Shown: positions 27,289 through 37,411 of the stretch, one piece after another
How positions within the stretch are numbered: the stretch's first letter is position 1
Layout: each line of letters opens with the position of its first letter
Assembly (NCBI GenBank): GCA_963712955.1
Contig: CAVQKF010000005.1
Coordinates: 496,001 to 560,000, forward strand
Reading direction: 5' to 3'
DNA length: 64,000 nt
From: DATFVJ01 sp963712955
Lineage (GTDB): Bacteria; Actinomycetota; Actinomycetes; Streptosporangiales; Streptosporangiaceae
Translations under genes and position numbers: made by a program
Notes under the pieces: model-generated
The model's input: the letters and a program-made list of their open reading frames with translations, nothing else
Databases searched by the model: none
Told to the model about the DNA's origin: nothing

Positions 27289-27332
27289 GGCGACCGGTGG
27301 TTCGTCGACGAGACGTACCTGAAGGCAGCGGA
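27289..27332 (+). pseudogene. IS6-family transposase fragment
   Basis: A short in-frame stretch GDRWFVDETYLKAAE matches the first catalytic Asp motif of IS6-type transposases (GDxWxVDETYLK). Nothing recognisable remains on either side, so this is a tiny relic. Confidence 0.45.
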
Positions 27333-27523
27333 GCATGCGGATCATGCTCCGACGCTATTCAGGGAAGGCACAACGCAACAGTCCCCGCCCAGGAGAGCCA
27401 GAAGGCCGCAGGCCAGGGTGTGGTTCTGCTAACGGATTTGCTAACGAGACCGTGCGGGACGGGCGAGACGCCGCGGGAGACAGCAGACGGCTACCGTCAT
27501 CGTGCCCAGCTCGGCGAGACACG

Positions 27524-27910
27524 CTAGCACGCCGGAGACGAGTAAGACGCATGTCGTGTGAAGTTCGAGCCGCGATCGCGGATCACGAACTTGATGTCCG
27601 CAAACCGCTCGCCGAGGCTGAGGGCCAGGTTACGGGCCCGCTGCACGGTCTGCTCGCCGGTGGGGTGCGCGGTGACGCCGCCAAGATGCATCCGGCGGGT
27701 GCCGTGCTCGATGAACACCAGCACATACAGTCTTTCAGCAGCACGGTGTCCACGTGCAGGAAAGCCGGCCGCGACGATCCCGGCGGCCTGGGCATGAAGA
27801 AACTGACGCCACGTCGGACCCGACCGGCGCGGCGCCGGATCGGCCCGGCGCCGGGGCGGCGGGCACTGCCGGGCCCGGGGTGTTGACCGGAGCCCGCCCG
27901 GTACGCTATT
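27524..27910 (-). pseudogene. Integrase-core transposase, central fragment
   Basis: Two frames together read FFHVDTVLLK, then LYVLVFIEHGTRRMHLGGVT and AHPTGEQTVQRARNLALSLG followed by IKFVIRDRGSNFT. This is the rve/integrase core of the actinobacterial IS481/IS3-like transposases with the first and second catalytic Asp (VDT, RDRG). The N-terminal HTH and the terminal Glu region are missing. The N-terminal relics at 1606 and 6838 belong to the same broad family. Confidence 0.65.
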
Positions 27911-27952
27911 AAGTTTTGCGTAGTAAGCGGTGCTGGAGGGTGGGGGTGGGGC

Positions 27953-28270
27953 GTGCACGGCAAGTTCGATGGCCTCGGCCGGTTCGCGGACCCGTCGGTG
28001 CTGATCTTGACGAGCCTGGCCGGCGGCCCCAAGCACGGTTATGCGATCATGACGGACGTCGCCGCCTTCAGCGGCGTCAGCATGGAGCCCGGCACCTTGT
28101 ACGGCGCGCTGCCGCGGCTGGAGCGGCGCGGCTGGGTGCGGCCGCTGGCCACCCAGGAGCGCCGCCGCCCGTATGAGATCACCGGCGCCGGCCAGGAGGT
28201 GCTGGCCGAGCAGCTGGCCACGATGCAGCAGATCGTGCGCGTCGGCCGGCTGCGCAGCGCGACCGCGTGA
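27953..28270 (+). CDS. PadR-family transcriptional regulator
   Basis: 105 residues from GTG 27953. LILTSLAGGPKHGYAIMTDV, then SMEPGTLYGALPRLERRGWV and RRPYEITGAGQEVLAEQLAT make up the PadR winged helix and the first part of its dimerisation helix. Its stop overlaps the start of the next gene (GTGA at 28267-28270), so the two are translationally coupled. PadR proteins next to a membrane protein of this kind usually repress their own operon. Confidence 0.88.
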   Translation: MHGKFDGLGRFADPSVLILTSLAGGPKHGYAIMTDVAAFSGVSMEPGTLYGALPRLERRGWVRPLATQERRRPYEITGAGQEVLAEQLATMQQIVRVGRLRSATA

Positions 28271-29534
28271 AGCACCTGATGGGGCGCACGCTGGCCGCCC
28301 GGCTGTCCCGCGCGCTGGCCGGCTGCTACCCGCGCCGCTGGCGGCAGCGCTACGGCGAGGAACTGCTCGATGTCCTGGACCAGCACCGCGCGGGCGCGCG
28401 GACCGTGCTCAACCTGGCCGCCAGTGCCCTCGGCGCGCACCTGGACCCGGCCTACCGGACCGAAAGGCTCCCCGTGATCCGCCTGCATAAGAACGCCTTT
28501 GCCGCCGCCGGTTTCGTTATCGCGGGCCTCATGGTGCTCGTCTTACTCGCGGGCATCGTGGTCTGGCAGGACAATTTGGGCAATGACGGGCCGCCGCCGC
28601 CGCTGAGCCAGGGAGTGTTCGGGGTGGCGGTCTCGCCGGACGGGCGCACCGTGGCCACGATCAGCACCAGCCTGGAGATATGGAATGCCGCAGACCTGGC
28701 CCGTCCCGAGCGGCTCGGCTACTCCAGGGGGGACACCGTCAGCGGGACAGATCCGGCGTTCACGCCGGACGGGCGCGTCCTGGCCACCGCCGGCGGCAAG
28801 ACCGTGATCTTGTGGAACGTGGCCCGCCACCCGGGCCGGCCCGCCCGGATCACCGTCCTGCCAGCTGGCCCCGCCGGGGTGGGTGCGGTCGCGTTCTCCC
28901 CGGACGGGCGCACCCTGGCCAGTGGCTACGACGACGGCACGGTGGCCTTGTGGAACGCCGCCGACCCGGCCCGCGTCGCCCGCATCGCCACGCTCACCCG
29001 CCAGGCCGGCCGCATTGCCGCGCTGTCGTTCTCCCCCGGCGGGCACCTGCTGGCCAGCGCGAGCGACGGCGGCACGGTGGCCTTGTGGAACGCCGCCGAC
29101 CCGGCCCGCGTCGCCCGCATCGCCACGCTCACCCGCCAGGCCGGCGGCATTGCCGCGCTGTCGTTCTCCCCGGACGGGCACCTGCTGGCAAGCGCGAGCA
29201 ACAACGGCGCCGTGGCCTTGTGGAACGTTGCCGGGCCGGCTCGCCGGCCATCACCGCCACGCTCCGCCTCACCGTCCCGGCGCCGCCCGCTCGGCAGGGA
29301 GGTTTTCCTGACGTCGCGCTCGCGTTCTCCGCCGGCGGGCACGCGCTGACCACCATCGCGGGCAACAGCACCGTGACCCGATGGAACGTGACCGGCCCCG
29401 GCAGGGTCACCCGGATCACCACCATCACCGGCCACAGCATCGGCTCCGGGCCCGTCGCGTTCTCTCCCGGCGGGCGCGCCGTGGCCGGGGCGCCCGTCAC
29501 CGGCGACACGGTGGCCCTGTGGACACTGCCCTGA
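28267..29534 (+). pseudogene. Membrane-anchored WD40-repeat protein, one frameshift
   Basis: The N-terminus (LSRALAGCYPRRWRQRYGEE) is the conserved cytoplasmic segment found in actinomycete proteins encoded next to PadR genes. A single membrane helix follows (FVIAGLMVLVLLAGIVVW, near residues 83-100), then WD40 blades: VAFSPDGRTLASGYDDGTVA, LSFSPGGHLLASASDGGTVA and so on. After about 29230 the frame shifts; the last blades continue as FPDVALAFSAGGHALTTIAG to VALWTLP and a stop at 29534. Joined length is about 420 residues. Two blades are near-identical copies of each other. Probably an extracytoplasmic sensor or scaffold (inference). Confidence 0.75.
28936..29205 (+). repeat. 135-bp tandem repeat encoding duplicated WD40 blades
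   Basis: The unit starting GGCACGGTGGCCTTGTGG at 28936 recurs at 29071 with only a few differences. Each unit encodes one blade of 45 residues (WNAADPARVARIATLTRQAG). The near-identity points to a recent duplication inside the gene. Confidence 0.75.
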
Positions 29535-29684
29535 CCCATCCCGGCCGCACCAGCACCGCCGCAGCCGGATACGCAGGCCCCAGCCCCAGGCACAGCCAGC
29601 ATGCCCGGCTGGACCACTTTGACTAGATGAACAGCGACGGACGTCCGGGGTCGCGTGATCGTCCGGACACCCGTCCCACAGCAT

Positions 29685-29736
29685 CCCTGTTACGGCGAGG
29701 AGGCTCCCCTGCGGGACCCTCCTCGCCGTAACAGGG
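29685..29736. terminator. Perfect 19-bp inverted repeat (hairpin)
   Basis: CCCTGTTACGGCGAGGAGG at 29685-29703 is exactly reverse-complemented at 29718-29736, with a 14-base loop. It follows the WD40 gene by 150 bases and could end its transcript. The length and perfection would also suit the end of a small mobile repeat. Confidence 0.6.
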
Positions 29737-30053
29737 TTCGCGATCGCGGCGTCCCCGACCCACCGCCAGCATGTGGTGTCGCCGACACAAGGTGAGGCCG
29801 ATCACGTTGACGGACCCGCCCCCGAGCCGCCGTTATCTCAGGTGCGTTTCCGGGTGTCTACGACCCAGCTGACGTGGCCTTTGAGCTGCGTCGTAAACGC
29901 GTTATCTGAAGTGGGTGCGGATCTTGCAGGGGTACCAGATACCTAGTCGTCGGGAATATCGGGAGTGTCTGAGACAAGTCGGGGATTAATGGGTGTTGGT
30001 TGCTGGCATTTGCGGAGGTCACAGCGTTGTACGGGCCGACTCGGCCGCTGGCC

Positions 30054-30089
30054 GGGGAGCCGCGGATGGGCGGGGAGCCGCGGATGGGC
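30054..30089 (+). repeat. 18-bp direct tandem repeat
   Basis: GGGGAGCCGCGGATGGGC occurs twice in succession (30054-30071 and 30072-30089). Confidence 0.7.
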
Positions 30090-30109
30090 GGGTGCGTGCG
30101 TGGAAGAGG

Positions 30110-30380
30110 CCACCGTCTCACGCTTGGTAGCTGTAAGGGCGTCCACGACGACAGGAAGCGGTGGCCGTGGAGCACAGTATCTCAGGCGGGCAGGCGGGCA
30201 GGCGGGCGGTGCGGGTGATGCGGAACGCAGCGGGACGGAGGCGTTCGGGCGGTCCTGGGCCTGCTTTGAGGAGCTGATCACCACGCTCGCCGACCCGGAG
30301 GGCGGGCGGCTGACGCACGCGCAGATGGAAGAGCAGCCGAGAAGCGGTCTCCCGGCATATCTCCGGCGCCCTTGCCGAAT
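30110..30380 (+). pseudogene. ISKra4-family transposase, N-terminal remnant
   Basis: The plus-strand frame includes FEELITTLADPEGGRLTHAQ and MEEQ, which resembles the N-terminal region of ISKra4 transposases (FEELxxxLxDPxxxxLTHAQMEE). The frame degenerates afterwards. A separate ISKra4 fragment lies at 36480-36670. Weak but consistent. Confidence 0.4.
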
Positions 30381-30410
30381 TGAGCCGCACTAAATCAAGG
30401 CGGCGCCGCT
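30371..30410. repeat. Diverged dispersed repeat, copy 1
   Basis: TTGCCGAATTGAGCCGCACT followed by AAATCAAGGCGGCGCCGCT closely resembles 63790-63830 (TTGCCGAATTTGCGCCGTAC then CAGATCAAGGCGGCACCGCT). Both are in gene-free DNA and continue into CG-rich inverted sequence. Possibly the end of an inactive mobile element. Confidence 0.4.
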
Positions 30411-30593
30411 GGCCCGGCGTCAGCGCCGGGCTCTTGCCTTAGCGGCCCGCCCGGCGCACGCCGGACCACACCCACAGGAAGCCGCTGATCAGCCATGCTC
30501 ATCCAGCGCTGAAGGTCCAGGTCGGGCGTATCCCGGGCCGTCATCACCTCCAAGTCACTACTCACCGTGTGCCCGCGTCGGCGGTGGCACTTG

Positions 30594-31535
30594 TCAACGT
30601 ATGGACGCCCGCGGCAGCGAAACCACGATCAGCAGGACGCCGCCGATCAGGAAGATAATGCCGCCGCCGAGCAGGCCGGTCGCCATCAGCCCGACCGAGC
30701 AGAGCACGAGCACCGCGCCCGCGACCGCCGCGAAGATCCGGCCGCCCGTCCATCCGCCCGCCCGCTGCGGGGATGCCCGCCGTAGGTCCGCGGACTCGGG
30801 CAGGTCCTGGGGGGCCGATCCGGGTGGCGGCAGGGTCAGCGTGCCGGGATCGTGGCCGCCCATGTCCAGTCGGAACGGCGGGTACTCGTCGGTCATCAGC
30901 CCCGCATAACCGGCCACCCGTAGCACCCACCGGTTCATGCCGAGCACGAAGTCGTAGAGCTGCTCCGGGTACCGGCCGGTCACCAGCAGCACCACCGCGG
31001 CGATCACGGCCAGGAGGCCGATCAGCCCGATGCCGCTCCAGCTCCCGGTGCCATAGCCGGCATAGAGCACGCCGCCGTGATAGTAGAGATACCACCCCCA
31101 CCATGCCATGCCGCCGGTGAACAGGCCGACGATGATGTACTGCGGGATGGCCAGCAGCCACCATTTCACCAGCGCCAGCCCGCGAGACAGCCGCTGCGGG
31201 TACTCCACCTCCAGGTGTGCGGGATAAGTGGGGTCGTCGGCCAGCGTGAACGGCGGGTACCGGTCGGTGCCGAACGCGCCGATCGCGTAGTACTGCACCC
31301 GCCAGGTCCACCGCAGCACGCCGACGTTGAACTCGAAGATCGCCCGCGGGTAGCGGCCGGTGACCACGATCGCCACCATCGCCACCGCGCTGAGCACGAC
31401 GAAGGCCAGCCAGAGGAAGGCCAGCACGATGTAGTGCGGGATCACCAGGACCCATTTGACCAGCCACAGCCAGCGTGACAGCGGCGCGTCCAGCGAGGCA
31501 TTCACCCGGACCGGGTACGCCTGCGCAGCAGCCAT
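30594..31535 (-). CDS. DUF4389 membrane protein
   Basis: 313 residues from ATG 31535, which has GAGGTGATC upstream; the longer frame to 31841 is not needed. Two related halves each contain hydrophobic helices followed by the DUF4389 pattern: VTGRYPRAIFEFNVGVLRWT with YYAIGAFGTDRYPPF, and VTGRYPEQLYDFVLGMNRWV with YAGLMTDEYPPF. A C-terminal hairpin of two helices (FAAVAGAVLVLCSVGLMATG and IIFLIGGVLLIVVSL) ends the protein. The family is a conserved integral membrane protein of unknown function. Confidence 0.85.
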   Translation of the reverse strand: MAAAQAYPVRVNASLDAPLSRWLWLVKWVLVIPHYIVLAFLWLAFVVLSAVAMVAIVVTGRYPRAIFEFNVGVLRWTWRVQYYAIGAFGTDRYPPFTLADDPTYPAHLEVEYPQRLSRGLALVKWWLLAIPQYIIVGLFTGGMAWWGWYLYYHGGVLYAGYGTGSWSGIGLIGLLAVIAAVVLLVTGRYPEQLYDFVLGMNRWVLRVAGYAGLMTDEYPPFRLDMGGHDPGTLTLPPPGSAPQDLPESADLRRASPQRAGGWTGGRIFAAVAGAVLVLCSVGLMATGLLGGGIIFLIGGVLLIVVSLPRASIR

Positions 31536-31806
31536 CGAGATCACCTCTTGCTGCTCGACGATGCCTGCAACTTGATCCTGCGCGGGTGCCCATCCGGCCG
31601 CGGAAGAGCCAGATGTCCTGTCTGCAGCGACAAACGTCCTCGTTGTCGGACCAGGAACCGGCGCGCCTCGTCGCAGATCGACGGCTCCAGGGAAGGGGGA
31701 TGAAATCGGCTCAGTAATCCCGCGGTTGAGGAGTTCCTTTCCCAGGTCGCAGCGACGAGTCGTCAATCGTGGGCTTGCCCGGCCCGGCAGAGCACCGCGG
31801 GCGATG

Positions 31807-32211
31807 CTACCAGGTGGGTGAGTTCCTGGATGTTCCCGCAAATCCTAGGCCGCAGCGGAACGCGCACGAGTGATTAGCCCAGCCGCCACCGCCGAAATTG
31901 CTGCCGAGCACCACCGGCCTGGCCAGCCCGAGCCCGTCACAGAGCCGCCGCAGGTCGTCGGCCCAGGTTCGCAGGTTCCAGAATTCGGCGGCGCTGTAAT
32001 CGCTGCGGCCATTCCCGCGCTGGTCGTAGTAGACCACCTGAACGTGTTCAGTCAGCGGCGCCAGCCCTGCCTTCAGGTTGACGTGATCCTGTCCGGGACC
32101 GCCATGAACCGCTACCACGGTCGGGCGTTCCACCGTCGTGCCGCCCTGGGGAAGGACGCACGGCCCGGACTAGTCGAACCAGAGGGTCACGTCCCCCAGG
32201 TTGATCCGCAT
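31807..32211 (-). pseudogene. Proline-iminopeptidase-like hydrolase, stop codon and truncation
   Basis: ATG 32211 begins MRINLGDVTLWFD, then an in-frame TAG, then SGPCVLPQGG and ERPTVVAVHGGPGQDHVNLK (the HGGPG oxyanion motif of S33 peptidases). YYDQRGNGRSD and LARPVVLGSNFGG follow, where the nucleophile GxSxG would be reached. The rest of the domain is replaced by unrelated sequence. Both the early stop and the loss of the catalytic half make it inactive. Confidence 0.7.
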
Positions 32212-32392
32212 GAGCCTCCCTGGCGCGGGCCGGAGAAACAACCGCCTGGATGGTAGTGACTTCTGCGGGCGGATCGCTAGTGTGGTAAAGGCCCGTGTGG
32301 TTCTCCTGCCCGCCATGCTCGCCGCCGCGCGGGGATGAGCGGTTGACGCCTTCCCAGCACGATGACGGCTGTTCGGAGCAAGAGGAGTGGGC

Positions 32393-34547
32393 ATGCGTTG
32401 GATGAACAGATCGCCGCAGCCGTCGCGCAATGCGCGACGAGCGGTGCTGGCCGGTTTAGCCGCACTGGCCAGCGGGGCCATGCTGGCCGGCTTGGCCTTG
32501 CCCGCTGCCGCAGCCCCGTCCCAGCCTTTACAGACCCTGGCGGGGCGCGACACGCTGGCACCGTATGTCGTGGAATGGTCCCTGCTGGCCGGCCAGGGTG
32601 GCAACGCCACGGCGGACCTCGGTCCAGCGGCCGCGCGGGCACCCGTCAGTGCCCGGGTGTACCTGGCCGGGCGGGACCCCGCGGGGCTGGCTGCCTACGC
32701 GGCGGCGGTGTCCTACCCGGGCAGCCGGTGGTTCCATGACTACCTGACCCCGGCCCAGGTGCGGGAACGCTTCGGCCCGACCGGCCGCCAGGTGGCCGCC
32801 GTCCAGACGTGGCTGACCGCCAGCGGACTGCAGATCACCGCAGTGACAGAGCAGGACATCGCGGTCAGCGGGACGGCGGCGGCCGCGCAGGCGGCCTTTG
32901 GCACGGTATGGCACAGCTATGAGGTGGATGGCACCACTCAGCAGGCACCTCCGCCGGCTGCCCAGCTTTCCGCCCCCGCGCGGGTCGCCCCGGCCGTGCT
33001 GACCGTGGCACCGGTCGAGACCGGCCTGCCCGGCTATCCGGCCACCGCATCGGGTCCTTCACCGGCCGCCGCATCGGGTGCTTCACCGGCCGCCGCATCG
33101 GGCACGGGGCGGGCCGCGTCCAAGCCGACAGCAGCGGCCGGGACGCCCGCAGCCATGCTGGCTGGAGCGGGGTCGCTGACAGCGGCCGCCCCAGCCGCTG
33201 CGGACACGGGATGCTCCAGTTACTACGGCCAGAATCTGGCCACCAGCCTGCCGCCCGCATATGGCCGGACCGTGCCCTACTACCTGTGTGGCTACACGCC
33301 GAGCCAGCTCCGCACGGCCTACGGGGTCACCCGCTCGCTGACAGGTAAAGGGGTTACCGTCGCCGTGGTGCACCCGTGGCGCCAGCTGACCGCGGCCCAG
33401 GATCTGGCCACCTTCGGCGCCCGGCACGGCGAGCCGCTGCGCCCGGGCCAGTTCACCCAGATCCTGCCACCCGGGCTCGACGCCTCCTGCGAGGGGACCA
33501 CGATGGGCCCGTTCCAGCTGTCCAACGAGGAGACCGGTGACGTCGAGCTCGTGCATGCCATGGCGTCGGCTGCGAACATCGTCTACGTCGGCGCCAAGTG
33601 CGACGATGGCGAAGCCACGGTGCAGGATCTCGACGCGCTGACCACCATCGTCGATCGGCGCCTGGCCACCATCGTCAGCAACTCATGGGCCGCCGTGGCG
33701 AGCGACGCCCTGCTGTCCGCAGGGCTGGTGGACTCGTATGAGCAGATCTTCGAGCAGGGCGCCGCTGAAGGCATCGGCTTCTATTTCGCGGCCGGAGACG
33801 GCGGCGAGTACTCGGGCGGCGGCTCGCCTGGCGACCCGCCGACCCTGATCTACCCGCAAAGTGACCCGTGGGTGACCTCGGTGGGCGGGACCAGCCTGGC
33901 GGCCGGCCCGGCCGGCGAATACGAGTGGGAGACCGGCTGGGGCGACCGGTACGCCGAGCCAACCGCGGACGGCACCAGCTGGGCGGGCCTGCCCGGCGTC
34001 TTCGCAGGTGGCTCGGGCGGCGGGACCAGCACCCTGTTCCGCCAGCCCACTTACCAGCGCGGCGTGGTGCCAGCGGCGCTCAGCCACGCCAGCGGGAGCG
34101 CGGCCCCGATGCGGGTCGCGCCCGACATCGCCGCTGATGCCGACCCCTTCACCGGGTCACTCGTCGGCGAGACCATGAGCCCGGGCCCAGGCCAGCCCGG
34201 CCACCTACCAGGAGGGACCAGGCGGCGGCACCAGCGCCGCCTGCCCGCTGATAGCGGGCATGCAGGCGGACGCCCAGCAGCTGGCCGGAGGAGCGCCGAT
34301 CGGCTTCGCCGACCCCGCGATCTATGCCCAGTACGGCACACGCGCCTACCACGACGTCACCGACCAGCCGCTCGGCCCCGGCTTCACGCCCGCCGTCGCC
34401 CTGTCGGCCGGCTTCGTCGCGACGGTGCCGATCCTGATTACCCTCGGCATGGACGAGGGGCTCGACGCCACCCCCGGCTATGACGACGTGACCGGCGTCG
34501 GCACGCCGGCCCCCGGATACTTCGCTTCCTACCGCAGGACGGGTTAA
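32393..34547 (+). pseudogene. Secreted sedolisin-type serine protease (S53), one frameshift
   Basis: Start ATG 32393 follows AAGAGGAG. A signal peptide (RRAVLAGLAALASGAMLAGL then ALPAAAAPS) is followed by a pro-kumamolisin activation domain (YLAGRDPAGLAAYAAAVSYP, WFHDYLTPAQVRERFGPTGR). After a Ala/Pro/Ser-rich linker comes the catalytic domain: LSNEETGDVELVHAMASAAN gives the Glu/Asp pair and IVSNSWAAVAS the oxyanion region. The catalytic Ser motif GGGTSAACP appears only in a shifted frame, because the frame changes near 34195. The shifted frame then continues to GYDDVTGVGTPAPGYFASYR and a stop at 34547. Apart from this single lesion the acid protease is complete, about 718 residues. Confidence 0.8.
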
Positions 34548-34564
34548 CGCCGGCCGTTCCGGGC

Positions 34565-34888
34565 TCAGGCGTTCGCCGCTGAGGGATACGGCGGCTCCAG
34601 GTGAGTGAATGCTCCCGAGCGGGCCAGGGCCTGTTCCACCTCGCCGAAGTCCTTGCGGCCGGCCCAGTCGACATCTAGCCGGATGGGCTTGCGGCCGGGT
34701 ATCCCGCACCGCATCGAGGTTCCGTACTTGCCTGGCCGGTAGGAGGCAATGCGGAGATCCGCGAGTGGCGCGGCGAAGGCTGGTCGCCGCGGCGTGCGGC
34801 GAAGCCGGGACAGCAGGCAGCAGATCGGCCGGCGGCCGGTTACCACGCTGTACATCGGCCGGCTCAGGAACTGGACGCCACGTAGCAC
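34565..34888 (-). CDS. Hypothetical protein, weakly supported
   Basis: A 107-residue minus-strand frame. The second half (RIASYRPGKYGTSMRCGIPG, KPIRLDVDWAGRKDFGEVEQ, ALARSGAFTHLEPPYPS) has a protein-like composition, unlike the arginine-rich shadows around it. No family recognised. It faces the protease gene tail to tail. It may be the tail of a broken gene. Confidence 0.3.
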   Translation of the reverse strand: MLRGVQFLSRPMYSVVTGRRPICCLLSRLRRTPRRPAFAAPLADLRIASYRPGKYGTSMRCGIPGRKPIRLDVDWAGRKDFGEVEQALARSGAFTHLEPPYPSAANA

Positions 34889-35179
34889 GAGAGGCAGGCC
34901 AAGGCCGATGAGGGGACCGCTGGACAGCGGGCCCTGCGCACTTAGCCTTGGCGCCTATGCAGGTCAGCGCCGAACTTGACCCGCAAGAGGGATGCCGTCG
35001 CGTCGTGGCCGGCGTTCGCTGGCAATCACAAGGAAGGCTGATCGTCCGGGTCTGAACCGTTCACCTGCGCCCCGCCCGCTGTGCCCAGCCCGCCCGGTAG
35101 CCGTATGACCCGGACGCTCGTCATCACCGCGAAAGCCGCGCTGCCATTGACCGTGCAGCGGGCATGTAAATTCGCTGCC

Positions 35180-36455
35180 ATGTCCCTTCCCGGGGGGAGC
35201 TGCCAGGCCCGGATGATCCGCGATCCGGCCGGGTCTGTGCCCACCCCAGCCGGTCCACCAGCCAGCCGCGCCGAGCCGGTGTCCCGGCCAGTCAGCTGCG
35301 CTCAGCAACTCGCATTGTTTGAGATCCGCCGCGACCTCACCCGATCCGGCACCGCCCGGGACGCCGGCCCGGACAACCCCTGGCTGGCCTGGGCCCTGCA
35401 CGTCGCCGGCCGGCTCGCCGAAACCCGCGGCTGGACCTACCGGGTCCGCAGCGCCGTCCACCACGGCCTGACGATCGCTCTGTCCTCCTTCGCCGAGGGC
35501 GACGTGATCTGCCACTCGGAGACCTCCCCCCGCTGCGGGGACGCTTCATCGGCACCGGACGGGTCGCCGAAGTGCTCACCGAGATGGGGATCTACACCGA
35601 CGACCGCCGGCCCGCCCTGGAGGACTGGCTGGAGCGCAAGCTGGCCGCGCTGCCTTCGGGCATCCGCCGCGATGTGACGGCCTGGGCACGCGACCTGCGC
35701 GATGGCACCGCCCGCTCCCGCGCCCGCAGCCCGCGCACCGTGAACCACTACGTCGCCAGCGCCCTGCCCGCCCTGGCCGCCTGGTCCGGACGCCATGACC
35801 AGCTGCGCCAGGTCACCCGCGGCGACGTCGCCGGCGCTGTCAGCCCCCAGCGCGGAAAACAGCGCAACGACACCATCAGGCACTGCGCTCAAGGGAGACC
35901 CAGGCAGACATCGACGCCGCCGTCGCCGCCGTGACCACCCCGGCCGGGCGCCTGGTCCTCGGCCTGGCCGCCATCCACGCCGCCCGCAAGAAAGCCATCC
36001 GCGAGATCGTCCTCGACGACATCGACCTGGGCAACCGGCGGCTGACCATCGCCGGGCGCAGCCGCCCCCTGGACGACCTCACCCGTCGGCTCCTGCTCAC
36101 CTGGCTGGCCGGACGCCGGCAACGCTGGCCGGCCACCGCCAACCCGCACCTGATCATCAACAAGCAGACCGCCCTGGAGAAGGGCCCGGTCAGCGGCGTC
36201 TGGATCAATCGTGAACTCCGCGGCCAGGCGGCCACCCTAGAACGCCTGCGCGTGGACCGCCAGCTCCACGAAGCCCGCACCACCGGCGCCGGCCCGCTTC
36301 ACCTCGCCGCGGTGTTCGGCATCCACGAGACAACCGCGATGCGCTACGCCCTGTCAGCGCGCCAGCTGCTGGAAACCACCGCCGAGCGCCAGGACCCCGC
36401 CGGTTCCCCGCGAACCCAAGGGCCAGATCCATCCATGCAGCGTGAAGGCCTCTGA
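35180..36455 (+). pseudogene. Actinobacterial site-specific recombinase-like protein, decayed
   Basis: Three frames in order give CAQQLALFEIRRDLTRSGTA with PDNPWLAWALHVAGRLAETR, then MGIYTDDRRPALEDWLERKL and AARSGR-type helical sequence, then AGRLVLGLAAIHAARKKAIR, LDDIDLGNRRLTIAGRSRPL and NPHLIINKQTALEKGPVSGV. This matches a large integrase-like family common in Streptomyces relatives. There are at least two frame changes (near 35525 and 35930), and about 60 residues are missing between the second and third blocks. It looks like the relic of an integrative element. Confidence 0.6.
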
Positions 36456-36479
36456 GTTCCTGCTGAACATCCTTCAGTT

Positions 36480-36670
36480 CGCGTGAACTCCCGGAAGAGC
36501 ACGTGCTGGAATATTGCTGGAAAGCGGCCTGGAGTTTCTTCGAGCCCGGCGACCCCGACGCCGAGACCTGGGTCGCCGCCCAGGTCGCCGTCGGCATCCG
36601 CCGCCGCGCCACCCACCTACGGCTACTCGGCCAAAGAACGCGAAGGCGCCGACGCCGCGTTGGCTCCGCC
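36480..36670 (+). pseudogene. ISKra4-family transposase, internal fragment
   Basis: Reads LEYCWKAAWSFFEPGDPDAE then WVAAQVAVGIRRRAT and, after a frame change, PTYGYSAKEREGADA. These are characteristic ISKra4 transposase motifs (EYLWKAAWSFF, AAGIRRRAT, YxYSxKxRxGAD). About 25 residues are deleted between AAQ and the IRRRA block. Confidence 0.6.
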
Positions 36671-36726
36671 TTCGCCGCCGAGGCTGACGCGCCTCCGCGT
36701 GATACCCGCCGCTGTCAGGGCCTTGG

Positions 36727-37169
36727 TCATTTCACGCAGATCAGCGTCTGCTGGCCTGCCGCAACGAGCGACCTCTGCCTGCGCTGGACGCCGAACACTT
36801 CCAGTTGGCACACAGTCAGCGTTCGTCCAGATTTCAGGACCGTTCCCACGGCCTCGATGTGATCGCCTGCGGCAGGCGCCAGGAAATTGATCTTATACTC
36901 CACCGTGAGCACCGATGTGTTATCGGGGAACAACGTGAACGCCGCATAGCCGCCCGCGCTGTCTGCGATGGCGCTGGTGGCTCCTGCGTGGAAGTAGCCG
37001 TGCTGCTGGGTCACCTCGGCCGGCTGGGAAGCGCGATGTGCACGCGTCCTGGTGCAATGTGCGCTATGCGTGCACCGAGATGGCGCATCAATCCCTGGCG
37101 TTCAAAACTGGCCCTGATGCGCGCCTGTACCTCGGGGCTCGCCTGTTCCCGTTGGGTCTGGTCTTCCAT
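36727..37169 (-). pseudogene. PaaI-family thioesterase (hot-dog fold), one frameshift
   Basis: ATG 37169 with AAGGAGAG upstream starts EDQTQREQASPEVQARIRAS and reads to GRVHIALPSRP. One base near 37015 shifts the frame to TQQHGYFHAGATSAIADSAG, YAAFTLFPDNTSVLTVEYKI and NFLAPAAGDHIEAVGTVLKS. HGYFHAGATSAIADSAGG is the PaaI catalytic segment (HG-x-x-HAG-x-x-x-x-x-D). The joined length of about 147 residues is normal. These enzymes cleave acyl-CoA thioesters, often phenylacetyl-type. Either a fresh pseudogene or a read error. Confidence 0.8.
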
Positions 37170-37411
37170 GGCTCTCCTTGAGCGGATATCGCGGCCGGTC
37201 TTGTGGGCCCGAGAGCAGTGATGTGGCCTTGTTCTCCAAGGGGATCGAACGTGCGGGACTGTCATCCGGCCGGGCGTTCCACGAGGAGGAACCCGCCGAT
37301 GGCGATCATCATGGCGCCGGTGGCGCGGGTGTGGCGCGGGTGACTGCGCGAAAGCCATCCGAGCGGCGACATGGTGAGCATTCGTCCCGGCCGGGCGTCT
37401 TCCGATGGGCG

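Larger units (their letters stand above)
29535..30100. other. Stretch without a recognised gene, with a strong hairpin
   Basis: Contains the 19-bp inverted repeat at 29685-29736 and the 18-bp direct repeat beginning at 30054. Short frames such as NVIGLTLCRRHHMLAVG (minus, near 29800) are not assignable. Confidence 0.3.

Noticed and set aside
30186..30211. GGCGGGCAGGCGGGCAGG repeat as a CRISPR-like array
   Set aside because: Simple 8-base GC slippage repeat without spacers. No CRISPR array found in the window.
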